DNA of 64,000 nucleotides from Diploscapter coronatus (Eukaryota > Nematoda > Chromadorea > Rhabditida > Rhabditidae), in NCBI GenBank assembly GCA_964036155.1, contig OZ038423.1:25993249-26057248 (forward strand), written 5' to 3'. Under the pieces are notes generated by a model. That model ran no database searches and had not been told where the DNA came from. It saw only the letters and a list, made by a program, of their open reading frames with translations. Shown in pieces: positions 16,527-29,800 of the stretch. Position numbers and translations under genes: made by a program. Each line of letters starts with the position of its first letter. Within the stretch, counting starts at the first letter, position 1.

Positions 16527-16873
16527 TTCTCGCTTCTCCCTTCTGTCCCTTTTCTGTGGCCCAGGCACCTTTTACCATTCGCCGGATTAGCATATCTTAT
16601 CAGAAATGTTGTTGAAGGGATTTACAAATTTTATAGCTGAAGATAAATTTTCAGGGAAATGGTACAGAAAAGTCGGAAAATGCTGAAACTTTGCATAAAT
16701 GACGAAAAACTACAACAAATTTCTAAAGGAAAGAAGATGCACTTCACGGAAAACTAGTAGTTCTTGAAGAAAAATAAGTAGCCAAATAAATAACATCTAC
16801 AGTAACCTCATATTGATCTGCATTTATTCTGTGTGCATCATAGGCCTTTTCAGTCTTGTCGTTGTCTGTAGAT

Positions 16874-18729
16874 TTAGCTGATCAGACGCGCTTTGCTCGA
16901 AATCAGGCAAATGAGGAGGGAGGTGAATGGGACGAAGACCGAAGTCGTCGAGTTGCCCTTCTTCGCGGAGTCCGACTTGGGCGTCGCTTTTCCTTCCTTC
17001 TTCTGAAAAATCATAAACTAGGGGGTACTGTAGAATTTATAACTTTGAAAGATAAAGCCAATTTCTAATAGATTAAACGTATAGCTAAGAATAGGGAAAT
17101 TAGGGCGAAAGTAAGTCAGAATAATGTGCAAAATATAGTTCGAGTCATTTATATAGTTGTTCCCAGTTAAAGACATATTGTTTTTAAATGTTTGATAAAT
17201 GCATGAAATTTTAAAAAGAAATTAGATTTTTCAAATTGTAAGGATCTTTAAATCTACAATTTAAAAAGTGAAGATCAGCTTCTTGCCTAACCTTTTCCGC
17301 TTCTTTTGGACTAACACTAAGCGATTTGACGTGGCCTGCCGCGGACAGCCTGAAGACCACATTCGGCACGTCCAAATCGCACGAGTTTTTGTAGTAGCAC
17401 GACTCGTGGCCCGTCACGCATTTCTCTACCGTCTCGCTAAAAGTTCAATAAATTTCAATTTTCAGTTAAAAATCTAACATTTGAAGATCTCATTTCTAAA
17501 TATTGGTCATTTTTCTGTATAGAGAGCACTTGTGCCCTCTTTTCAAAGAAATGCTAAGAGCAGTGGAGGTACTCTCACCACTCTGTGAATCGAGTCTCGT
17601 GCAAAAGCGGTCGCGCAGCAACCGAAAGGAAAAAAATCATATTGATTAGTCGCTGGTTTGTATCGATTTTAAAAAAAATCTTTCATTTTTCTGTTACTTT
17701 ATCGAATCGATGAATAGAAACAACGCAATTTGCTCATCTTGCTCACTGTCGTTTATGTTTTTCTTTTTCATTGGCTTTGAAAATAGGAGGAGGATGTGGA
17801 TAAGAAGATAGAAAATTTGCTAACATTCGTCGTTTCGAATTGATCTTCAGAAAGATTGAAAAGTAATTAGAAAATCTCGCAAATTCTAAACCAGACGAAT
17901 AACACGTGAAGAAAAAGGTGAAGATCATGGTTTATTCCCACCTTCTCTTACATGCCATTTTATCACTCTTTTAAACTGAACCAAGCTATTTAATGATCTT
18001 CAAAATGCTCTTACTTAATGCACTCCTTGGTTCTGAAGTCAGCCCAGTTGTTATAGACGCAAATCGCGTGGAACTGTTTAACGGCTCTGAAAAAAAAGAA
18101 ACGATGCTTGAGATTCGAATATATGGAACTTCTCTTTCGAACCTGAGCAGAGACTTGTGGCCCTGCGATTTGTGGAGCGCGTTGAGCAGCGAACGCGATC
18201 GCTCTGCCAGCGAGCCGTCGTCTTTCTGGTTCAGCTGAAATCAGAGATCTCATAAATGTTGGAATTTTGCAATTCGTAAATCCATAAGATAGATCTTTCT
18301 AGAAATTTATTTTCCTATCCCATCCCTATTTTCATCTTCGAAACCACACTTCTATCTTACGAACTCATATTTACCAGAATTTCAAATATCCCTCTTCTCA
18401 CCTTCTTACTGATGCAAGGGATAATGTCATATCGCATGCTGGTGCAGTAGTGCTCGATGAGACCGGGCTCGAGGTCGGCCGCGTCCTTCATTTGGAACTT
18501 CTTCGAGCAAGCCGTGAACACATCGATCGTTTTGCTCTTATGGAACATTATCGGTTTTTGTTGCGTGTATTATGCGGTGTCAACTTTTAGTCTGCGGATA
18601 TCGTGAAAACACCAAAGTCAACGTTTCAAGTTTTAGCAGGCGATTGCTACAGTATCTCCCTACATCGTCAGCTCTACTCAAGTGACCGATCAATGCGAGG
18701 CAAGTTAGTTGGAGAAGACCCAGCTTCAT
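16874..18729 (-). CDS. Unrecognised secreted Cys-rich protein
   Basis: Six minus-strand exons (18729-18664, 18536-18402, 18234-18143, 18086-18015, 17436-17292, 17002-16874) keep frame and give 212 residues. The first exon is a clear signal peptide (MKLGLLQLTCLALIGHLSRA) with predicted cleavage at its end. The mature part has widely spaced cysteines (for example IEHYCTSMRYDIIPC, FHAICVYNNW, KCVTGHESCYYKNSCDL). It finishes in a Lys/Ser-rich stretch, a short hydrophobic run (VFVPFTSLLICLI) and a polar end, so a membrane or GPI anchor is possible but weak. The pattern recalls nematode secreted Cys-rich domains such as DUF19, but I do not recognise the family. The join from exon 1 to exon 2 uses a weak CATAAG acceptor; the other joins are ordinary. 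Function unknown. Confidence 0.72.
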
Positions 18730-20836
18730 CGTGTCGACGCTTACGTGGCAATGACTGTATTCGATCAGCTACTTTTCAGTATTCACTTCCCCTTCATTAA
18801 CTTCATCATTTCTCGGTTTTCTTTATTCGAATTGACGAGGCTTTTTCTTGTTTTTCCTTGCTAATTATTATTTTTCTTCGATTTTTCATGATTTTACCGA
18901 TTTTTATCTATTGAAAAGATTCCAAAGAGTTATCAGACGAAGGCTGTAACGATTTGTAATCATTCGGAACGTTTTTTCCACTTTGGACAATCGTTTTCGG
19001 TCATTTAAAATTTTTCTTCTTGGACTTGGATTTTTTTCTTATTCTTCGAGAAAAAACTGTTTTTGAGGTCGGTCATACGAAAACAATTTCATTTCAATTT
19101 TCGAAATTTCCACAAAAAATGCCGAACTTTCGAACTTTCTCTGTGCCTTGAGGCGCTTTTGATTAGAGAGAATTTCATTTGGAGAGAGCGCAGAGAAGAC
19201 GGAGCTTCTTCCCGACACAGCAGCCGCAGCGCATCGAATGCTCCCCTTCACATATTTTTTTCGCCTTCCTCTTTCTGTCTCTCACTCTAATTTTCCCATA
19301 CTCTCTCATTTTCTCCTTTTCCTATCTTTTCACTCTCCCCTTTCTCCCCGGTCTATCGTCAACCCAACTCTCTATGCATCAGATGATCGAAAATTCGCAA
19401 TTACTTTCCGAAATTTATTGCGGACTTTCCTTAGAAAATGAGTGTTTGACGTCACAAAACTCCCCCAGCGGTTAAGAATAGGCTTGGAAACCGGCCGGCT
19501 TATTCGAAAACACCTTACTCAAGTTGACAGCAGCTTTATAAAATTCGTCAATTTTCAATTCCTCATTGTCTACTTGTCCGTTTTATCTTTTGATCAACTT
19601 CATTTTCTTTCCCTGTGTAATTTGGAAATGCTACTTCTTCATTTTCTGCTTCTTTGGACTCATTGTTTTTCATTGTGTTTCGCTAAGCGCATTTATGAGA
19701 GCGTGTGTTGAGAGGGCTTGGTTCTTCTGTAGAAGCGAGAAAATTATGATTAGCGGTTTGGTCGGAGAATCGGAGGAACGCTGGTGGGAAAGAAAAACGA
19801 AAAACGCTCCCCACTACGTCACTGGAGTGGGGCAAATTCTGAACATTTGTTCCAGATCCTCGAAAATGTTTCCAGAAACTGGAAATAAAGTCTACTTCGT
19901 GCAGTTATTCTGCAGAAAATGATCAATTTATCAATTTTGTTCTCAGCGATTGCGAATGAATGCCACTTTCTCCTCAAATTTGCTATGGAATTATTTGTAG
20001 CTGGACAAATTTAACCTTTTCGTCTTTTCCCTCGCCCTCCAAATGGCAGAAACTGTAAAACAGGTTCTTTTTCTCGGTCGGGGTCGGGAAAACGGCGGGT
20101 AAATAGACGCATCGATTTTCGATCGATTTAACGAAATAGTCAAATTCAGGCATTTTTTGATCAGATGGCATAAAATTCGCCGTAGATATATGACGTATGA
20201 AGTGCGAGTTTTTCAAGTGCCTCTTGCGGTGTCTGGCTTTCTCTGCATTTCTCCTGCTATTTCTCCTTTGCTTGTGTAATCTCCATCTCTATTTGACACA
20301 CTAGTTACTGGAGAATTTTCCCTGAAATCGGCTAGCGTTCTGGATATCGACATTTTAGATCCCCGATCGATCATCTGTGCATGGAAAAATCACTGCACGT
20401 GAATTTCGAGAAAAGGGGCGGGGTTTGGGAGGATTGTTTTCACATGAAAATGATGATATTTTGCGTGTGTACTTCATCATGTGATGGTTTAATTATTATC
20501 AGTCTAGTTCCGATTTCGAAGTTTTTTTCCCGGGCGTTCCAAATTTCCATACTTTTATCTATCCTTTTTTCACTTTGCCAGCCTTGCAAAGACTCGCACA
20601 CAAATATCGATCGACTGTTATATGTGCGTTTTCTCATGACTTTTCGTTCGCCCGTTTCGAAATGAGATTTTCATAAATTTTTCTAAAGAAATAAAGTCCA
20701 CCCCTTTCTTCAAAACTCGTGTAACTCGCTCGTTTTATCACAATTTCAAAATTAACTTTTCAGTTCTTACGGGTATTTGAAGAGTTCAATACAATTTGCG
20801 GAATTTCAAGCAAGTGGTCGGATCAATAGTCAAGTC
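18730..20836. other. Divergent upstream region between the secreted-protein gene and hecd-1
   Basis: About 2.1 kb separates two genes read in opposite directions, so it probably holds both promoters. It has T-rich and C/T-rich tracts and a TTAACTTTTCAG acceptor ending at 20763 that probably receives a spliced leader for hecd-1. Several short open frames show no domain. No RNA gene was recognised. Confidence 0.5.
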
Positions 20837-23800
20837 ATGGAGGGCATCGACCCCGACGTGCTGCTCGAGTGGCTCCAGACGGGCATCGGCGATGAACGGG
20901 ATCTACAGGTTCGCCAAAAAATTTTAAATAGCTTTTTTTTTCTTAAATCTACACTTTTCTAAAATAAAGTGTTCTAGAAAATCTCAAAAATAAGCATTTC
21001 TTTAAAAAAAATCTGAAAAAGTGAAAATTTTTATCGAGTAAAATTAAAAAAAAATGAAACATACCAGGGACGAAATAAACATTTCAGCTGATGGCCCTCG
21101 AACAGCTCTGCATGCTTCTTCTGATGAGCGACAACATTGACCGCTGCTTCGAGTCTTGTCCGCCGCGCACCTTCATCCCCGCCCTCTGCAGGATCTTCCT
21201 CGACGAGACGGCCACTGACAATGTCCTCGAAGTAGGGCGAAGAATCGAATTTTCACAATATTTTAAACTCAAAGATTTTGACATAGGAGTGATCAGCGTG
21301 AAACGGGGAATATTCTGATGTTAAGAATGTTCAGAGAAGTTTAAAAATGAATTTATTCTAATTTTCGCCAGGTCACTGCTCGCGCTATCACCTACTACCT
21401 AGACGTGTCGAATGAGTGCACAAGACGCATCACGCAAGTCGATGGAGCCGTCAAGGCAATTTGCAACAGACTCGCCTCCGCAGAGATGAACGACAGGACT
21501 AGCAAGGATTTGGGTAAGCTTGAAGGAAACATTTTCAAACAAATAGAAACATTCTATGGAACCTGAAAGAGTCATAGTATTTTACAGCAAAAAAAAATAT
21601 TTTAAAAATTGGGAAATTCTAGATAAATTTTGTTTCATTTTACTAAAACTTCTTTTAAACCTTCTGAATACAAAATTCTTGAGATTCCTGATGAACTAAT
21701 TCTAAAAGTTGTTGAAAGAATTAAAACAGAAAAATGACCATGTTTCAGCGGAGCAATGCGTGAAGCTGCTGGAGCACGTGTGCCAGCGTGAGACGATGGC
21801 CGTGTACGATGCAGGAGGCATACACGCGATGCTCAATCTCGTCAGGCAGCACGGCCACAATGTCCACAAGGACACCATCCACTCTGCCATGTCCGTCGTT
21901 ACGAGGTGGGCAAATTTAAGAATTTGGAAAAACGTTTTTCTCCCGAAAAATAGTACTCAGTTTCAAAAGATTGCAAGATTTCGTTCAGAAAAAGATGGAT
22001 GACCTTTCATCTTTTTTACATTTGAACCACATATCATAGAATTATAACAATTTACAACTTGTCTCACATTCAAAAAGTTGAAAAAGGCTTTATTACGACT
22101 TGCTTTTCAAAAGCTGAAAACTTTCAGACTCTGCGGCAAAATGGAACCGACGGACCCAGCCCTGACGAAGTGCAGTGAGTCGCTAGGCGCCCTACTCGTG
22201 CACGACGACGCCAAGGTGTCTGAAGCAGCCCTTCGATGTTTCGCCGCCCTGACTGACAGATTCATCAGGAAGATGATGGATCCCGCTGAGTTGACGTCTC
22301 ATTCTAATTTGGTAGGATTGCAATTTCAGAAATATTAAAAAAGCGAACTTTTATCTTAAAAAATGCATTTTTTTAATTTCAGAGATATCTTTTTTGTAAT
22401 TTTTTGTGGAAGAAGATACAATTTCCGATGCAGTAAATGGATAAAAAAACATAGATTTGTTGAATGTTCAGGTCGACCACCTCCTCTCGACTCTCTGTAA
22501 CGAGGCAGCCGACTACTCGGCGAATTTCATCTCGATCGTCCTCTCGCTGCTCTCCAACCTGTGCAGAGGCAGTGCCGCAGTCACTGAGCAAGTCCTGAGG
22601 TCGGAAATTCTTTTTAAAACGTCACTTATGAAAATTACTATTTGTAAAAGTAAATCTAGATTTTATAAGAAAAAGACATTTTTTCATTTGTATGAATTAT
22701 GTTTTGAAAATCATGAAACTACTTCCAGCTCGCCCAAACTGATGAACGCTGTCTCCTGCGTCCTTTCCAACAAAGATGACCGAGTCGTGACCGATGGACT
22801 GAGATTGGCTGATTTATTGGTCATGCTGCTCTGTGAGGGACGCTCAGCGCTGCCATATCCTATGGCGGTAAATTTTTTCTAAAGTTCACGAAATGAAGAA
22901 GTTACTGTTGAAATTATTAAACTTCGACTTTTACAGGCAAAATAAAGAAAACACCCATTTTCAGATTTCTTTCATAAAATTTCTATGGAAAGTTCCTTGA
23001 AATTTGGGGAAAATTAACATTATTGAACATTTTCAACAAGGAAATCATTAAAAATTTTGATCTTCCAGGTCCAATCCGGTCCAGACTCGATGCAGGTCGG
23101 AGCGAACACCGAGCGGGCTCACAGGCAAATCATCGATTCCATCAGGCAGAAGGACCTCAACTCGCTCGTCGATGCTATCGAGGGAAATGTGGTAGGAATT
23201 CGGAATTCCTGGAAAAATAGATTTCTTTTAAAATAGTTCAAAAGAATATGCGAAAATGAAAATTTCAACTAACTTGGAAAATCGAAATTTTTAGGTGGAC
23301 GTGAATTTCACAGACGACGTCGGACAGACGCTGTGCAACTGGGCATCGGCTTTCGGCTCGATCGAAATGGTCCAGTATCTGTGTGACAAGGTAAAATCTT
23401 GGAAAATTGGGAAAGAATAAGAATATGAGAAGCATAAAGTTTTTTTTGTAGAAATAATCACTTGTGAATTTCAGGGTGCCGATGTCAACAAAGGCCACAA
23501 ATCCAGCAGTCTCCACTACGCCGCCTGCTTTGGCAGACCTGACGTAAGGAAAATTATAAAAATTCAATTTTTGAAAGAATAAACTAATGCGAAACTTCTT
23601 CCAACCTCAGGATATTAAAAAATTGAAATTTTCTTAAAAGATCTCAAATTCTTAAAAACTGACATTTTTCCAGATCGTCAAACTTCTGCTGCAGAAAGGC
23701 GCTAACCCAGATTTGCGAGACGAGGACGGAAAGACCGCGTTGGACAAGGCCAGGGAGCGCAGCGACGAAGAACACGTCCAGGTCGCCACCATCCTCGAGA

Positions 23801-26800
23801 GTCCCTCCGTCTACATGCATGTCAAAAGTGAGGGCAAATTTTGAAATTAAAAACTAAAGAATCGCTTTTTTAGAAAAGAAAAAAGATATAATTTCGGAAA
23901 ATTATAAAGTTCGAAAATTTTTCAGAAGACGACAAAAAATCTTCCTCATCTGCGTCAAGTTCCGATGAAGGTGGTGCGTCGTCGAGTCGTGCAGGAAATG
24001 AGAAGCCATCCATGGATTTGCCCGATCGACACATTGCCAAGAAGGTCCTCCAGCAGCTGCTCCCCATCTTCTGCGAGATTTTCCAGGTTCGCTAAAAATT
24101 GAAAACTAGAAGAGAAATAGGTTGAAAGAAAAGTTATACATATTTTGAAGATTTGAAGAGGGGGAAACTAAAATGATAAATGGATGAATTTAAAAAAAAA
24201 AATCAATGATCGATTTTCAGAAATCGCTCAGTGCAAATGTGAGAAGAACATCGCTAAATCTGCTGAGGAAAATAGTGGACAACATTGATCAGGTAAAAAT
24301 TTGAAAAAATAAAATCTGAAAAAGAAACATTTCAGGCGGATCTCAAGCCGATGCTGTGCGATGCGTCGACCACTCCGGGCGTGGAAAACCTCGTCAACGT
24401 TGTCGTTTCCGTGCTCGACCAGGAAGACGATCTGGAAGGCCAGGAACAAGTTCTCATGGTCAGAATTTACATTTTGTGAAAATATATTTTTGGAAGTTGA
24501 AAAAAACTAACCAGAATGAAACGAACTTTGTTCAGATTCTCTCCTCTCTGCTCAAGAAAGATTCCGATTTGTGGGTGAACGAGCTGGTCAGACTGGGCGT
24601 TTTCGAGCGAGTTGAAGCCATTGCTAAACCGCCTCAGGTAAAAATGAGAAAAGGAAAATGCAAAAATGATAAAGTATATGATTTCCAGGAACTGTTCGAT
24701 GAAAAAGAAGGGGACAAGGCCACTTCATCTTCCATAACGACCACGACCACGAACAGAGAGCTCACCCCGATTGGAGAGGAACAGCACGCCCATTCAATCG
24801 GAGCAGCCAGCCGGGCCAGTGCGATGAGCGTCAGCAGGTAAAAAAGAAATTCGGAGAACGCTAATTTTGCTAAGATGAAGGAAGAGCTACAGCTGATTTT
24901 TTTCTAGTTGTTGAAGAAACATGAAGATTTTGGTAGAAAATGGGAAAAGTTAGGAAGAAAAGTATTCGTAGAGAAATTTTAGAACAAAATGATAAAATTC
25001 AACAAAGCAATATGGAAAAGCTACTGAAAAGATGTTATCTTCTCAAAACAATGCTTATTTTCAGTTTCAGATCAACGGCCTCCACCCCATCCGTGCAATT
25101 CGACTCCGAGCGGGAGACCCTGTCGAATGTGGACGAGAGCGAGAGGATGGCCATGCTCAACACGATGCTCTCTTTCGACTCGGACTTGGTCACGGGGGCT
25201 GCCATGGAAACTCCCCCACCCACTGTCGAAGTCGATGAGGCTGAGATCGGAGGGGTGCCGAGTCAGGTAATAGGAAACATTGAAAGTAGAAGAAATTGGA
25301 AATCTTGATTCTGAGTGATGGAATTCAGATAGAAAATTGATGAACATGCAATGCCCTAGAATTTTGTAAAAAAAAACGAATAAAATGCGTGAATTTCCAG
25401 GAAGAAGGCATCAGGGCCAAATCCGCGAAAAGCCTGGTGAGCAACAAAATCACGATCGCTGAAGTCGCCACAGACAAGACTGAACTCGTCAAGGGAACGC
25501 CCTATCGCTGGAAAGAGTGGAGGATCGTCAGAGGCGACGTGTCGCTCTTCGCCTGGAATGATGTCGTTCTGATTGAGTTGAAGTGGGGCATTTTTGAAAT
25601 TTCGAAAAAATAATCAATATTCTGAGAAAAAAACGTACTTTCTGTAGAATATTTGGTCGCCTGATAGAAAAATGGCAATATTTTGCTTGCAGTCTGCAAA
25701 GCAACGGCTGGTTCCAGTTTCTGATGGACGGGGAGCTGTGGATGGTATGGAACGGGGGCGTCGAGGAGAAGAAGGAGGGGCCCGTCAGGCTCGCCGATGG
25801 AAGGGCTATGATTGCCAGGTTCTAAAATTTGTTTTTTTTTTAGTTTTGAAAAATTAAATTGGATTATTTTTGAGAAAAATATCTTTTTGCAGATGGAGAG
25901 AGTCTAAATCGGCCTATCCGGAAGACATGCCCGCAGTAAACATTCTCACCAGCGCCAAGAAGATGGAGGCCGGAAGTTGGCAGGTCAGGAATGAGCATTC
26001 AAAAGATAACACAAATGGGCAATTTTCGACATAAAAATCAAAATAAAAATCTGAAAAAATGGAATCTAATGAATAAAAGATAACAAAGAATGAAATTTGA
26101 GCTATTTTCCAAGAATTGTAAAAAAAAAGCTGAATTTTCCAGGTTTGGTGCACGAAGGCGAACGAGATTCTGCTGAAGTCGATAGCAAGCCATGCCAAGT
26201 CCGTCGTGAGTCTGAAGGACGACACAGGCGCTGTGGTTTACGATACCCCCAACAGAGACAAACGCATCACGCACACCCCTACCAGTCCCCTCCCTGTCGA
26301 GTTTCATACTGGTAAAAGATCAATAATTCGAATTTTTAAAAAATTTGTAACTTTCTAAAGAAAAGTAGAAAAAGTTACAGAATTTGTTGAATTTCGAAAA
26401 GAAGAGTAAAACTCAGAAATTTGAAAACTGAAAAGAGAAACTGAATGAAGTTTATATTTATACAAATTTATAAAATTCTTAAATTTGGAGAAGAAGGAGA
26501 TAAAAAATTTTGAAGGCTGGTCGCAGCACGGCACCTCGACGAAGCGTCGCAAGCTGTGCAACGAGATTCAGAGGAGACGCGTGCAGTCGCTCGCTTGGGA
26601 GCTGTGGACTCAACATCTGAAGGAAGCCAGGACGAAGCCCCGAGAAGTCGTCCTGAAGCTACAAAATGCCGCTGTCATCATTCATGTAAGTTTAGAGGTT
26701 GAGAACAAATTTGCATTTTAAAAAATTCATTTTCATGAGAGCATAGAATATATTTTTCTTTTTGATAGAGAAAGGGAAAGGATACACAAGAGAAGAAAGA

Positions 26801-29800
26801 TGAAAAATAAAACTCGAAGGTTCAAATTTCCAGGACGCCGTGATGAAAGCTATTCAACTGTCGTCGATTTCCAGACCCAAACAAGCCAAGCAGCCCAGGA
26901 TTGAACAAGTCAGAGAGGTAAAAAAATGAAAATGCCAGAATTTTACATTATTGGAAATGAAAAAGCTGATACTTTATCTAATATTTTATCAGTTCGTTTT
27001 CCTAAATGTAGAGTTTTGCCTGAAATAAGGAAGTTTAGTAAATCAGTAATTTTTCAGCTCGTCAGCGCACTCCAAATGATCCACGAAGTAGTGGTGGGTG
27101 ATTGCCGTCTTTCGACGTTCGAATTCTCGATTTCGGGAATCATCGCAGCTCTTCACGAACTACTCGCCCTGGCTGAAATCCACCCCGAGAGCTACCCTGC
27201 GAGGATGTTCAAGGAGGCTTTCTCCACGCCTGCTGGACTGTCGAGTTTGCTGCAGGTAAAATGGAATTTGGGGAAATCTTGAAAATTGAAGACTCAAATT
27301 CTCAAATCCATATTCTTTGAACAATTGAACTTTTCTAAATTGAAGCAAGAAAATAAAACTAAAACATTTCCAGAAACTGATTTCCGTGCTGGAATCGACG
27401 GAAAAGTTCCCGCAGTATCTGTACGACATTCCTGGCGGCTCCTCGTACGGACTGCAGCTGCTGTCGAGGAGACTCAGGATGAAACTGGAGATGGCCTCGA
27501 GCCAGACAGGAAATGCAGACCCCAACAAACAGCAACAACTCATCGACAGGTGGGGGAAGGAGAAAATAATTGCGTTTTTCAGAAATGAAAGAAAAAGTTG
27601 GATCCTCAGAGTTAAAAGCTTCAGTGGAATTTTTACATTTTGAACTCTTCAGGAGAAAGGATTCATTTGGCTTTTCAAAATATGTGCTACAGTAGAAAAA
27701 TGCTGCTTATCAAAGATATCAAACATGATCTCATTCCTATCAGAAAGAAATAAGAGTTTAAATTCCATGAAAAATATTTTTAGAACCGGCAAGCTCATCA
27801 AATCCGAGCCCTTGGCGACAGTCGGTCAAATCAAGTCTGCGGTTCTGAAAATGGTGGCCCGTCAGTGGTATGAGAGGGAGCGACACAGCTACGCGTTCGT
27901 CAAGGCCATTCAGGAGGCCACCGCAAACCCCGCACAATCACTCAAGTTCATCTACACCAGCGACTTTGATGATCAAGGTATGCAATTGAAAAAAATTCAA
28001 GGGGAACAGTTCTCTTTAGAAAGTAGGTAAAATTTTGAACATGTAAATAGTTCACGCAGAAAGTCCACATTATTTTTAAAGTTAACTCGAATTTTTCTGT
28101 GAAAGACTGACAAGCTCTTGATTTTAAGAAGATTTTCTACAGAAAATAATTTGAAGCTTATTCTATTTGAAAATATTGAAATTAAAAATGCAGGAGTAAT
28201 CTACTGGTTGGGCACGAACGGTCGCACGCGGGAATGGACGAATCCAGGCACGGTGGGCGTCGTCAAAGTCATCTCATCGGACAACCGACAGCCCTTCGGA
28301 AAGCCAGAGGACATCCTCAGCAGAGACATCAGCCCACTTAACTGCCATACCAGTGATGATAAGTAAGAGATGGATTTTTGGGGAAAACGTCATTTTTGAA
28401 AGAAAAGATTTTTGCAAAGTGATTGAAATTTTGGAAGGGGATTCATTGTAGGAAAATGACAAAAATTCGAAGAAAATGATGTATAATTTGAAAAATTCCA
28501 GAAACGCAAATTTCACGATCGACTTGGGCGTCTACGTCTATCCGACCTCGTACACGCTGAGACATGCGAGGGGATATGGGAGATCCGCACTCAGGAACTG
28601 GCTCTTCCAAGGATCCAAAGACAAACAGGTACGAGAGAGGAGAGTCATATAGTGGTTGGCAAACGATACGAGGAAGACCCGTAGTAATTTCGAAAATAAG
28701 AAAAATCATGAACGTTTTGAAAGTTGAATTTCTAGGTCTGGGAGATGCTCGTGGCGCACTTGGACGACGCGAGTTTGGGCGACCCAGGGTCCACCGCAAC
28801 CTGGCCGATTGAGGATAATCAGGCTAAGGGTAAGAATGAGAAGAGATAATGGAAGAATCAGCAAAAGTCGAAAAAAGAACTAATCTTGAAAATTTTTTTT
28901 TTTTCTTAAAAATTGAAGGATTAAACATTCTAGGTCCATTCCGCTACTTCCGAATCGCGCAGAACGGCAAGAACTCGTCGAATCAGACCTACTACCTGAG
29001 CCTCTCGGGATTCGAGATCTACGGCCAAATTGTCGATGTCGTCGTGGACGGGTTCGCCCCCGTCAAGGACGAGAGCAAAGAGGAGAAGACTGGTAGTAAA
29101 ATTAGCGCTAAAATTGACAAACTAATTTATTCAATTCAAAAAATTCGGATATGAAAAATTGTAGAATTGTTTAAAATTCCTAAAATCTTTCAAAAGATAT
29201 GAAGCCATGAAGAAAGAATTGAGAAATGCTGAAAATAGAAATAAGAAAATGAAATTTGCAGGCAAATCTTCGACGAAAGACGACACCAAGGCCTCGAGCC
29301 GTTTCGTGATCCCCAAACTCAACAATCGGCAGGCAATCGGAGCGAGTCAAAGTGGGTCGACTGAGCCAAAGACCAAACTGCGAATGCCCTCTGCATTGAT
29401 GGGCAGTTGGAGGGAAATCAGAGGCTGGAAGGTCGTCAGAGGACCTGATTGGAGGTAAGCATTTTGGGAAAACGAAGGGAATTAAGGGAGTTTGAGAAAT
29501 TTTAGACTTTTGAAAAGGGTATTTTCATGGGAGATTTTTGGAAAATGAGTAATTTGTGCCAGAGAAAGTTGAACAAATGTATTTGTTGAAAATGACGAAT
29601 TTTTCAAATTTGCAGATGGGACGATCAAGACGGTCAGGGCCAAGGCAGAGTGGTCAGTTCGAGTCAACAAGGATGGGTCGAGGTGGTTTGGGACAATGGC
29701 TATCGCAACTCGTACAGGTAAGGATATACCAGTTTGGCAACATTAATTTCTGATAACTACCAAAAAGATATCATCAGGTAACTTGAACCAAAATAATACC

